Shown one piece after another: positions 1-13,000 of a stretch of DNA of 64,000 bases. A program made the translations under genes and the position numbers. The notes beneath the pieces are model-generated. The model did not search any database. It was not told the origin of the DNA and saw nothing but the letters and a program-made list of their open reading frames with translations. Position 1 is the first letter of the stretch. Every line of letters begins with the position of its first letter. Where the stretch lies: NCBI GenBank assembly GCA_029207755.1, contig JARCOQ010000012.1, forward strand, positions 1,116,001-1,180,000, written 5' to 3'. This stretch comes from Chamaea fasciata. Lineage: Eukaryota; Chordata; Aves; Passeriformes; Sylviidae.

Positions 1-845
1 TGACACAGGTAAAGCAAATGTCAGAACTGATAACGGCGTGGAGAAACCACCCTGTAACACTGTTGGAGAAAAGGCTTAGAGAAAATCAGACTTCCTGGTT
101 TTTTCTTTTAGTGTTTAACAGCAGACCAAATATGAACCGTAGCAACTGCATGAACAAGTCTTCCATGAAGCCGTTTCACATGTGTTCAGTAGTGAACTAA
201 AACTGATGATTTCCTTGAAACGTGGAAGTTGTGCTTTGTGAAGTAACTTGTGTGCTTTTGTAACTGGATTTAAGAGACCCGAACGAACTATTTTGAGTGC
301 ACGTTATCATACAACATTGCTAATGGCAAATAAGTGATTTATCCAAATGACAGCAGTCTCACAAACAACAAAGGAGCTAAATCTTAGAAGGCCAAAACCA
401 AGTTCAGGCTGAATTTCTGGAGGATAAAAGATATGAAACATTCCTTTACCCTATACTTACAACTTTTCAAAAGAAATGTTTTTTTGAGAAACTCATTCTC
501 TTAGTTTGTACTTACCTCCATTTTCTAAACTTAAATTGTAATATAAGTTTATTTGTTTAATGAATTAAGTCAATTTTATTAGAAAATCAATTAATTTTCT
601 AATTCAAATTCCTGTTGTGTGTAGATATAAGCGTAACTAAAGTTCCAGTCTGCCTGAGCAGTACAATGTCAGCTGTTGCAATTGTTAAATCTCAGGGTTG
701 GATCCTTGAACCTGAAGCTAATATCATAGTTGTACTTAACCTACTGCATTGTATTCCAATGGATTGACAGAAAATTAAACATCTGCATGTAAAATATTGC
801 CAGACACACAGGATTTTAACTCTTTGCTCTTTAATTTGTTTCCAG
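1..845. other. Intron of the cadherin gene, no exon seen
   Basis: AT-rich. No segment has a cadherin reading frame with fitting splice phase (an exon ending one base into a Gly codon would be needed). Confidence 0.7.
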
Positions 846-1016
846 GAGTTCTGACAACTGTTCGGGTATTCGATCGAGAAAAGCAGAGGGAGTATCCCAT
901 CACCGTGACAGCAACAGATCAGGCAGTGGAGCCACTCATTGGAATATGTCAGATCAATGTTGTCATCCTGGACCAAAATGACAATGACCCCAGATTTGAA
1001 AACACCCACTATGAAT
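846..1016 (+). CDS. Cadherin exon 1 in window: end of an EC repeat
   Basis: Encodes the last part of a cadherin repeat with VFDRE and a DQNDNDPRF calcium linker. It follows a pyrimidine-rich tract ending in CAG. It enters with two bases of a codon and ends one base into a Tyr codon. The donor GTAATT is weaker than the consensus. The preceding exon is not in the window. Confidence 0.9.
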
Positions 1017-4000
1017 GTAATTGAGAGTCACTGGATAGAGTTTCAGTGCCCTGAGTGTGAGCCTACCCCATGTCTCAGATTTTTGGGGTTGTGCCTACCC
1101 CATGTCTCAGATTTTTGGGGTTGTGCCTACCCCATGTCTCAGATTTTTGGGGTTGTGCCTATCCTGGCAGTAGAATAGGTGACAAATTTTGATACATCCA
1201 GAGATGCACTTTGCTTATTTATCACAGAGCTATTCCTCTGTGTAAGGTGTGATGTAACATGTACAGCCTTGCCTTATGGGAATATTCCTTGCGACAATAG
1301 CCATGTCATTCATACAGAGCAATTATTCTCTGAGTTAAAATACAGCTAACAGAAGTATCTTATAAGAAATAAGAATTCCGGGTTATGAATGGGGGGTGAT
1401 ATGAAGTTCAGATATGATCTGTAGCTGTGGAGTGAGAGCAGCCCTTTAAAATACTCAGTGTGTGTGGCCATGGTTCCAAGGAAGAGAAAATGCTACTAAA
1501 GTAAGAATGTATGGCAGTTATGTCCTTATGACTTACTAAAATGTCCGTTTAGAAAATTAATGATCAACCTGAAATACCCTTGCCTTACGTTAGATTTCCT
1601 CAGAGAGGACACGAGAGTTGGGACCAGCTTCCTGCGTGTTGCAGCCCGTGATGATGACTACGGCTCAAATGCTGCCATCACATATTCCATAGCAAGGGAG
1701 GAACCGAATTATTTACAGATTCATCCTACCACAGGCTGGGTGTTTGTGAACCAGCCCATATCTCAGGTACGGTGCCTGCTTTCCTTTTTAAGCTGATTGT
1801 TTCAATGTATTGTAGGAGAGACTGAGGTCGTGGGTCTGGGTTACCCCCTCAGGTTAAAGGATCAATACATCTATTTAAATTAAACATGAGTTCAAAGCTT
1901 TTAGCTGTTGGGTTCATGGACTGTGAATTGCAAAAGAGCTTTCAGCTGGGAAGCAGCAGCCACAGCACTGCCTCTGAGACCTGCTCTTCCCATTTCCCTG
2001 GCTTTGGCACGCTGATCCCAAGGGCTGGAGGGCTGGGGTCATAAGCAGGGAGCAAGACCCCAAATGTAGGACTTGATTGTGCCAACAGGCAATGAGTCAA
2101 GACGCAAACCTGAATGGGAACAAGGGTGAAATTTTGGTGCTGATACAGATTCCCAGCTTGATCTGTGTCAGTTGTGGTGCATTAAGCGTAGCTGTCTCTC
2201 AGGAAGGTGAAAGCATATAATTCATGTATTTATCTAAAATTGATCAGTTTCAGCGGTTTCTAAATACCTACAACAAGCAGTTTGATATTTGCAGGTTTTA
2301 AAGTAATTTGTTTTGAAATGGATCTGTTGTTGTAGATGTCAGTCTTTAAATAGTTGTTTTTTTTTTTTAATACTGATATTTGACTTCTAAGTAACTGACA
2401 CAAGAAAGTTTGGTGAAGGTGTATTCTTTCAATGTATTTTTTTTTTAAATGAATCTAAGAACCCTACAGACCTTAAAACAAGAACTGTTAACAGGTAAGC
2501 TTAAGAACTCAGGGCCTTCACAGAGTGGGTTTTTGGTTCTGTTTAGTTTTAAATTTTGTGTGACATTTGCTTAGGTTTATTGAGAGATATGGCAAAATTT
2601 GCCAACCATCTTCACTAAAAAAATATAAAATTTTCATCAAATTTGCACCTAGTTCATATTTTGAGTTCAGCTTCAGATCTTTTTCTTCTGTGAAGGTTAC
2701 TTTAAAGTGTACCTTTAATTTTGTGTATTCATTTATTTCGGAGGCCTGCTCAAAACCTTCTGTAACGAAACCTTTTTTACTGTTCAGAAGTCATCTATAA
2801 TTCGAGAGATTACTGCTACAGATGGAGGCAACAGGAGCAGTAAAGTTGAGCTTGCTGTAACTGTAACCAGTGCAAAAAACCAGCCTCCACAGTGGGAAAG
2901 AGACAGCTATGAAGTTGTCATTCCAGAGAACACGACACGGGATTCCTCAGTTTTGGTAAAGTTGTTTGTCTGTCTGTAGCTCTCAGTCTGCAGAGGAACT
3001 GAACGTTGTTTATTTGCTTAAATGTAGTGAGGTTTTATAAGAGTTTTGTTTTCGTAGCTGAATATCTGGGAGAATCAAAACACAAGAGCTTTTAGAAACG
3101 TTGCTGTACTTACAGAAGGGTTGATTACACACACTTTTTGAACCGTGCAGACAATCAAAGCAACTTCTCCCCTCGGAGATCCCCGTGTCACTTACAACCT
3201 GGAAGAGGGGCTTGTCCCAGAGACCAACATGCCAGTTCGTTTCTACCTGACTCCAAACAGACATGATGGCTCTGCTTCAATCCTGGTAGCTGAGCCCCTG
3301 GACTATGAAACAACAAAGAGCTTTCTGCTGCGGGTGCGAGCACAGAACGTGGCTGCAGTTCCTTTGGCAGCATTCACCACGGTCCACGTTAACGTCACAG
3401 GTGTGTGAGCTGTTCAGTGATGTCACTGTGTAATCCTTCCACTTCTGTCCTTTAAAGTTTTATAGTTTCCTCTCCGTGTGCTCTGTTTGATGTTCCAGAC
3501 GTCAATGACAACGTCCCGTTCTTCACTTCATCCATTTATGAAGCCTCAGTAACAGAGGGAGCTGATGTGGGGACATTTGTCACTCAGGTGTCTGCCACCG
3601 ACCTCGACCTTGGTCAGCATGGTGAGGTAAGAATGTGGGGACTTTCATCTCCCCTGGTGGAATAACTTCTGCATGAACAGTGGCTAAATAGTCTGGAAAC
3701 CTTCAGCCTAGGAAAGGGATGACTAATAGGGGAATGTGGAAGGAAATAAAGTAGTTAATTACATACTTCTCTGTCTTGCCATGGGAAAAATGCAACTAAA
3801 AGTAGGAGGTGTGAGGGAGAAAACAAAGAGGAAATCTTTACACAGCCTGTAGCTTAGTTGAAATGCTTGCTGTAAAATTCTCTTGTTTGGAAAGTTCTAC
3901 ACAGACTTGAAATGAGATGGGATGAATGAATGGAAGAAAAGCTGTGTTATAAGCTTCTGCGAGTTGCAAATCATTGGCAGAACTGAAAACTGAATCCTTG

Positions 4001-7000
4001 CAAAACATGGCAAGTTAATGCCCAAAGAGGATGCATTCCTTGCTGATTTAAGAAATGGAAAACAGAAATGTCCTTAGAACAAGAGTGCAAGCTGAAGTCA
4101 AGTGACAAAACCATGCGTAGAATAGAGGGTAGAACGTGGTCTGTGATCCTGAGCAGGGTCAAATGCAGCTCACCTGTGGCTGCTGTACAAGTATTTGGGA
4201 TCTTTAGCTGAGTTTGAGTGCTGCAGCACAAGCACTGTACAAATGTGTGCTAGTGAAATCAGGAGCTGATTAGGCAAATTATTTTCCTTTACGGGTCAGC
4301 AGTCAAGCAAGTTAATTTGCTTGAGACCGGATTGCTGAAGGTGCAGTTTCACCCAGCTTCCTTGGCCTGATCGAGTACTCGGACATGGGAAAGCTCTTCC
4401 TCTCTTTAAGTACTGTTCTAGTTGTGAACTATTCAACAAAAGGAAAGTGCTTATTAACAACTTCTTTTTAATCCTGTAGATAACTTACTCCCTGTTACAC
4501 GACAGTGGCAGAGACTACGCCTGTTTCCGCCTGGACCCGCAGACAGGCTCCATTTACACCACCTCGGTGTTTGACAGGGAGGAGAAGGGCTCCTACCTGC
4601 TGGAAGTCAAGTCAGTGGATGGCTCTGAATCAGCTCGACCTGGAAAGCATGGGAAGCCCAACTCTGGTAAGAGATAGATGGCTGTGCTAAGTGTGGTATT
4701 ACCTGGACTGTGTCGGAAACCAGGAGCTCTGAAGTACAAGATTAAATGGCAATTTTCCTTTTTTGTTTTCATGCCTTGTGAAAGAGTGTCTGTTCTGGTT
4801 TCGTGGTGGCTTTTTTGCCATTCATCTGTGCAACAGTTGTGTCAGAGCTGGAAGATAAACTTTACATGATGATCAAGGAAGTTTTTTGTTCTGAAATAAA
4901 AAAAACCCCAACCTATAGACCTTCGTATTTAGGGTTTAGAGAGTGTTTTCTAGTTAGCAAAGATGTGCCTGTTATCTGTAGGATGCAAATCTTTGGGCAG
5001 TGCACGTGTTTCTCAGAGCAGTGCATTTGGTACAGTATTCAGTCAAAAGTGATTGTGAAGCAGGAATGTGCAAGATAGAAAATCCTTTTCTCAACTGATC
5101 ACCCCGCTTGAATAAAAACTTAAAATTTTGCGGCTTCAGGATGAAAAGTTACCACTAAATCCTGTACAACTGCCATATTAGACTTCAGTTATTCAATTAT
5201 TCATGTAGTATGTGTTTAAACAAATTGCACGTGACATTCATTTGACACCCAAGTGCTTTTGAGTAATGTTGGTGTATATCCAGCCCACAACCCCAAAGGG
5301 TTTGTTTCTGGATTGTCTGCATCTTTGTCTTCATCGGGTGTGCAGGCAGACAGGTGAAGGGATCGTAGCTGACAGCAGTGGCCCAGCTGGGGTTTGGGTC
5401 TGTGGCTCCTTGTCTCTGCAGACACGGCGTACGTGCGCGTGTCCGTCAGCGACGTCAACGACAACCAGCCCGTCTTCGCCCAGGGCGTCTACGAGGTGAG
5501 CGTGGACGAGGACCAGGATGTGGGATCCACCATCCTCACTGTCAGTGCCAGCGATGAGGACGAAGGTAAAGCACTGCTCTGTCCAAAGTAGGAGCCAGTT
5601 GGTCTCGGCACACCAAGACGTGTTTGGTGGTGTGAGAAAGGGAAGTGTCGTTCTGTCTCTAGATTTTAAAACTTCTTTAAGCGCGCACCGATCGGGCATG
5701 AACGTCGGTTCATGACGGAGCTGTGAGGCACGGTCTCTTATTTCAGGAGACGATGTACTAATGTGGGATGATAGGAGATAATTTGTGTGCCTGCAGACAC
5801 AGATTTTTTATAGATCAGATCATTTTCTTACAAATGGGTGCCAATAAAAATGTCCTGGTTAACTAGAATAAGTCAGAGTGGATTTCAGTGAGATTCATGT
5901 GCTTTCTCTATGATGGCCAGTGTAGTTTGTGTTTGGTTTGTTTATTTGTTTGATTTGAATCTAGACTTCCTGAATGCAAATGATGAATTTTGGCTGTGCT
6001 GTGTTATCCACAAATCAGCCAGAAATTCAGCCACTAATCATGTTAAAAGTACATAACCAGTGCTCATAGGAGAGACAGGGATCAGAACATGCTTCCATCT
6101 TCTGACCATGGAGCGCTGCTCCTTCAGCTTCACTGTGTGGTGAAATACTGCTTCTTTTGTTGTTGCACAAGACCCAAGGACTGTTCTCAGTGTGTTTGTG
6201 AAGTGCAAGGAGATCCTGACTGCACTGGATTCCTCCCACTCCGTAGGAGACTGAAGCAAATGTACTGCAGAAGGATTTACCCACTCAAGGAACTTTTAGT
6301 TTGGTACTTAGGCTGCCTCTAAATCTGCCCTTTAGTGTTGGACAGGGCACCTGATGTGATGGATGTATGGCACTTCATTTCTGCCCTCTAAATAAAGTAA
6401 AACCAGAATTATTACTTCATTGCATAGACACATTTTGTAGAGACAAGCTACAATTGGACACACCAGAACTGAAAATGCTGCAAGTAATCTGACATAGCTG
6501 CATGTTTTAAAAGACCAGAAAAACAATAAAATAAAAATAATGCCACTAATCAGTTACTGTATGATTTGTACTTCATCTCACCATCAGTGTGCTTTAAGAA
6601 ATGCGTGTTTCCTGACACTGTTGGTAATTGACAGGAACAAATGCTAAACTACGGTATCAGATCACAGCTGGGAACACAGGAGGAGTGCTGGATGTAGATC
6701 CAGAAACAGGAGCCATTTTCATTGCCCAGCCACTGGACTATGAAGAAACAAAAGCGTACGAGATCCACTTGTTGGCCTCTGATGGGAAATGGGAAGATTA
6801 TGCAGTTGTCATCATCAACATTATGAATAAAAATGATGAGGCTCCAGTTTTTTCTATCAACGAATACTACGGAAGTATAATCGAGGAACTGGATGCCTTA
6901 CCAGTCTTTGTACTTCAGGTAGTGTATGCAGTTTCACAGATTATAATATTCCAGTGAAAAAACACAGATTACTGTGGTACAATTATGTTACAAATAACTC

Positions 7001-10000
7001 AGCACATATATATTAATGAAGTTCAGTTTGACTAATTTTTTTTTTGTCACTGAAAAGAAGAAATGGACTTCTGTGGAAAAAAAAATTGCAGGGATAGTAA
7101 GTAGGATAAACAGGATGGATCATTTGTTGATCCTAAAAAGCAAACAATTGACAATTTAAAGTAGCTGTCAGAATGTCGTATATAAATTGCATGTATGAGT
7201 ATGAAAATCTAATATCATTTCAGTGCTTAAATTGTTAACATTGTTAAAATGCCTATTTGCCTGCTCTGAGTTGTCCCTGGATTCGCTATTCCCTGGCATG
7301 CACATGTTAATACCACGTGACATGCTTTTGCTGGGACTCCTTTAGACTGGAGCAGCACATGGGTTGTGATGCACTCACGGCATATTCCTACTTTCTATGT
7401 TTGTTGTTTTTTTCTTTTCAAACCTTTTGTAGGTTCTGGCCAGTGATCCTGATAGTGGTGTTGATGGAGGAGATTTGAGATACTCCTTGCACGGGTATGG
7501 TGCAGCTGATATTTTCACAATAGATGAGAAGACAGGCAGCATTTACTCACACAAGAGGCTGGACCGGGAGGAGAGGGCGCTGTGGAGATTCATTGTGTTG
7601 GCTACCGATGAAGGTGGAGGAGGCCTCACAGGGTTTGCTGACGTGATCATCAATGTGTGGGACATAAACGACAATGCACCCACGTTCACGTGCATGCCCG
7701 ATGACTGCAATGGGAACGTCTTTGAAAACTCTCCTGCGGACACCTTGGTCATGGAAATGGCTGCGGTCGATCGCGACGATCCCAACGTCGGTCTGAATGC
7801 TGTGCTGACCTACAGGATAACCCAGAACGTGAAGAACGAGTTTGGTGCTGACATGTTTGATATAAATCCCAACACGGGGACCATCCACGTGGCAGGGGGA
7901 CTGCTGGACAGGGAGAGGACTGAAAATTATTTTCTCACTGTTGAAGCAAGAGATGGGGGAGGGCTAACAGGAACCGGCACTGCCACTGTCTGGGTTGCAG
8001 ACGTCAATGACAACGTTCCGAAATTCACCAAGACGCTGTGGCAGGCAGCAGTTCCTGAGAACAGTGCCATCGACTCCGAAGTCCTGCAAGTGTGTGCTGC
8101 GGATGCAGACGTTGGGGAGAACGCAGACTTAACGTTCAGTATCATTGGGGGAGACCCAGATGAGAAGTTTTACATTGAGAATGACAAGGAATGGCAATGT
8201 GGCACTGTTCGGCTGAAGAAGAAGTTGGATTTTGAGAATGCCCGTGAAAGGCAGTTTAATCTTACTATTACTGTGGAAGATCTGGATTTTTCTAGTGTTG
8301 CAGTGTGCCTGATTGAAGTGGAAGACTCAAACGACCACAGCCCGGCTTTCCTTTCTCAGTTTATTCAGACAAACCCTATATTTGAAGACGTGCCTGTAGG
8401 TACTACGGTAACCACAGTGAGGGCTACAGACAAGGACTCCGATTTGAATGGGAAGGTTACCTATTCTATAAAGTCAGATTCAGATCCCATGGGACAGTTT
8501 GTGGTTGACCAGTTTGGCCACGTGGTTGTGGCAAATGCGCTCGATCGTGAAGCCATTCAGAAATACGCTTTAGTAGTACAAGCTTCAGATCAGGGGACGC
8601 CTGCCCGCACTGGGAGTGTTACGGTTTTGATTAACTTGCTTGATATTAATGACAACGGACCAAGGTTTGAGGCACCATACATGCCTGTAGTTTGGGAAAA
8701 CACATTGAAGCCTGAAATAGTGCATATGAACCACACGTCAAAGCTGCTTCATGCGTTTGATCCGGACGGTGAGGAAAATGGGCCACCCTTCTCCTATTCA
8801 CTGCCACCAGATTATCAGAATCCCTTGGATTTTTCTCTTACTGACAACAGAAATAACACAGCAACTATAACGGCTTTGAGGTCCTTTGACAGAGAAAAGC
8901 AGAAGGTGTTTCACCTGCCAATAGTTATAACAGACAGTGGGATTCCAGCTATGAGCTCCACCAGCACCCTGACTATAACAGTTGGGGACGAGAACGACAA
9001 CTGCCATGAGTCCGGTCACAAGGAGGTCTATGTGTACAGCTACAAAGGTAAGTGCTAGCTGGATGTGAGATCAGATCCTGGGTATTATGTCAGATTCATG
9101 AAATAGCAGGGCTTTACACTTTCCTTCTTGCAGTCTGTTAATCTATTTCTTTAATGATTTCCATGCTTCAGAACTGCAGCTCCTGTTCTGTAAACTAAGT
9201 AAAGTGGAATGAGTGAAGTACACTTGTAAAACTCAGACCTTAGTGTGTAGAAGGTTCTCTACCAAAAAAACCCGTTAGCTGCAAGCAGGTAAATGTTGAA
9301 CTTGCAGAAAAAGCAGTCTTTTATAAACCCATAAAATCTATTTTCCATCAATGAGCGTTCACTTACAGAAGGTATTTTGCAGTTACAATTTCTGAGTCTG
9401 GTGTGCCTAAACTAGAAAAAGATGTGACCAGATCATACTGTAGAAATGAGAGAATGAAGCATCTAGATTGGCTTGGCTCCAGATTCGAACCTTAAAAATC
9501 TGTGTTGCTGAACTGGAGTGTGGATTTCAAAAGTCTCCTTCCCCGGCTTTGTTCCTCTTGCTGTTTTAGAAAAACTGATTGGATGTTCCTCTTCTGTGCC
9601 AGCCCCCAAAGGCCTGGAAAAAATCACTTCTTGCCCTTTCCCTTTTCCCAGTCATGTCCTTCTGTCCCAGCTTTTCCCCATCAGATGCTCTCCCCTCTTT
9701 TGCTGGGTTCCACTTGCGCGTGCTTTTCAAAATAATAGAGCAGCAATGAAATATTTGCAATTAACTCATGACGTGGTGATTTTAAATTTTTCTTTTGTCT
9801 GAGAGTTTTTAGAGAGTTGTATTTATGTATGATTCTGGTGGTGTTTTGTGCTGTTTCCAGCTTTTCTTCTTTCATGTGACATCTCCAGTGTACTCACATT
9901 GCCAGAAGTAGCAGAAATCGTGTGACAGGCTATGCATTGTTTTAAGAATCTTGGATCATAATCATCACTAAATTGGGCAGGAGTCTGAAATTAATAAATG

Positions 10001-13000
10001 CAGTAACGGATGTGACAGAATATAAAGAGCACTGAAAAGCAAAAATTAAATGCAGATTTATTATAATTTATCTCAACAGGAAAATGGTCAACAACAGTGC
10101 TTGGGGATGTGTTTGCACCAGATCAGGATGACTGGGACAATAAAACATTTCTCTCCGAAGGAAAACTGCTCAAGTGAGGATTGTATTTCTGTCAAAATGA
10201 GTAATATTTATGCTTCTATAATTATTTTGCTCACCATGTATTTCTCTGTGTTCAGGATGTGCATAAAGCCAGGGTTATTGAATGTCTTAAGGGATGTACC
10301 TTTTGAATGCTCTTTTTCTTTTTCACTTGGGTTACTAGGTATTAGGAAATTATTGCATAAAATATTTTCTCCAAGACAATGCAGGATCACACCATGATGT
10401 TGATTTTTAGTCAGATGTCATAGTTAATTTACTTAGAAATGTGCATTCTGTAAGCTCCAGTTTAAAAATAGGCAGAGTTTCTAACGCTTGCTCTCAGATG
10501 TTAGGGTTGACGGAATACAGATCCCGAATTTAAAAGCAAAGAATGGAGTAATTTCATCAAAAGTGGAAAGGAATTTGGTGCTTTCCTTTGATGGCTAAAT
10601 TTACAATTGCATGTGAAAACCATGACTCAGATTAGTGAAGTTTGTTTTTTTTTTTTCTGTTAATTGAAATGTTGAATTGGACCCTTAATTCCTTAATTCC
10701 TACTTAGACATTATGTGTTCATATCATAAGGTGAGATGGTTTATAGCAGAACTATATGCTGTCTGAAAGGGAAAAAATGGATGTGAAAGTGAATTTTAAT
10801 CTGTGCTGTGACTGAAAGTTTAAAAGCTTTTTGTAGTCCAGAATGAAAGACTTCCTGTCCATCAGCAGCTCCTGGGCCTGTTTCCATGCCAAGAGGTCAC
10901 TGTTCCATAAGAATGGCCATGGAATATTTCCATAAGGGCTGATAACTGGCCCTTTGAGGTGTCCAATGAAGATCCTGTGAGAGATTTTTTACAGACTTAC
11001 CCTGTTCCAGATAGAGAAGCGAGAACCTGGAGTGATCCCTGTGGTTTTGTCACTCCCCATTACTGACCTCAGAGGCTGGCCCATGATGACTGTGCTGAAC
11101 CATGTGGTTCAGCTGCACATCTGGGAAAGGCTGAGTGGCAGGAGCATCTCTTTATGAGGTCTGCAGATTGGCATTTCCCAGTTAAGGTGGCTGAGGTGCC
11201 TTTCTGAGGCTTTTGGATAATTCCCCAAAGTTTTGGCCCTATAACCTTCACAGTAACATTTAAGGCCTTCTGAATGGTGTTAATGAATGAAGTGAGTCCT
11301 CAACTTTTGATTTGTTAAGATTTCCTAATTGAAGGTTTCTGTCTAGATCTTTCAGATTAAATCAGAGGACTGGGTCTTTGCTGATGGTGGATAACACTCC
11401 TCAGGGAATTTACAACTTAAGAGTTAGAGTTTCTGATGGAGTTTGTCCTGATGTTATATCTACAGTACAAATCCATGTCAGAGACCTGGAAAATGAAGCC
11501 ATACAAAACTCAGCCACTGTGCGGTTCTCAGGTTGGTTTGATTTGCTGGTGAGAGTTTAGATCAGCTGCTTCTCTAACTGAATGTTTATGGGGTGTAGGT
11601 ATTATTACATCAAGACTTGATTTGCTTGTCGCTGTAGGGCACTTTCTGGTATGTTTCCATATTGTTAAATAAGAAATAAATGGAGCAATTAACCTGTGAG
11701 CTCCCAGGCGTTCACGTTTATCTGTTTTTTGAATCCTCTGAGCAGATGTGACAGCAGAGGAGTTCATAAGGAGAGATGAACATGGCAAAACGAAACGTGG
11801 CGAGTTCAAGGAGTACCTTGCAAAGCTGCTACCTGCAAGGCTGAGTGATGTGATTGTCTTCAGTGTGATGAGCAGGGATGGAAAACAGACAGATGTGAGA
11901 TTTGCAGTCCGTGCTGGCTCGGGCTATTACAGACCTGAGAAGCTGCACGCGGAGATGGCAGCGTTTAAAACTGAGGTTTGTTCTCTGGGGTCACCTGTGG
12001 GACTCACCCAAACACTGAGTTTGCAGCGTGTATATCCCACACCTCAGTGGAAAAATACACTGCATCTACAGATAGGGGTTTTATTGCTTCGCTCAGGCCA
12101 AAACCACCTGTAAAACAAGTGTTTAATTCAAGCTTTCTCCCTTCTTTTTAGCGCCAGACATACTGGCGTTGTATGGTTGTACTAACTTCTGGCTCGGGGA
12201 ATAGTCACTGGAGAGCTGCAGAGAAACGGGTCTGCATCGCTGTCGTGGGGTAGACAGACACCTGTGTTTTCTCCAGTCAGTGTTGCATTGGGTAATCCCC
12301 AAATCCCCACATCAGCTTGTGTTTAGACACTTAGAGTGGAGGCTGGATGTCACCCCAACAGAAATTCTACGGTACAAAGAGGAGACACTAGAGAGGAAAA
12401 GTCCTGCAGGAAGGAACGCGTGGGTTGGGGAACAGTTGCAATGGGGGAGATGGAGACAAGCAATCCCGTGGTTGCATTTATCTCACCGAAGGACAGCTCC
12501 AAGCACAAAGTGATGCCCTCCCCCAGCTTCTTTTGCTGTTGTGAGGGGAACATATCTTTTGGATGGAAGATGTTTTCCTGCCCTTCTTGGTGTCCCCTAA
12601 CTGTCCTGCTCTCTAACTCAGTTACATGGACACAGTCTGTCTTGGCCACACCTGGTTTTCTCTGTTGCCCTGCTGAAAGGCAAAGTGACACTGCTCAGCT
12701 TTTCCCTTCCCCCGGCCACGTTTGGGTTTAACACATGGTACATCATGCAGATGATTTTTCCAAAGAGAAATCAGCATTTTTCCATTTGTGTGAATATGAT
12801 GGAGTCGTCCTGAGTCTGGGAACCAAACAGGGCTGTCTGAACTGCCTGCCTGCCTCCTCCCTGGTATAGCTTGAATGGCTCTCTGGACTGTGAGAGTCTT
12901 CACAGTGATCAAATAGGGAATGCCAGGACAGAGAGTATTCATGAAAGGTAATGACTGCTTCTTTTGCATATTTATTGAATTACTGCAACAATAATACAGA

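Larger units (their letters stand above)
1767..7432. other. Cadherin introns between the small EC exons
   Basis: Seven introns of about 0.1 to 1.1 kb separated by the exons listed. Nothing beyond ordinary intron sequence was recognised at 1767-2787, 3627-4479, 4667-5421, 5566-6634 or 6919-7432. Confidence 0.6.

Noticed and set aside
1061..1164. Evenly repeated 32-bp units as a possible CRISPR array
   Set aside because: The units are contiguous with no spacers and lie in a vertebrate intron; it is a tandem repeat.
9480..9500. GATTCGAACC, like the T-loop of a tRNA on the minus strand
   Set aside because: The surrounding bases do not form the T-stem or acceptor stem, so no tRNA can be folded.
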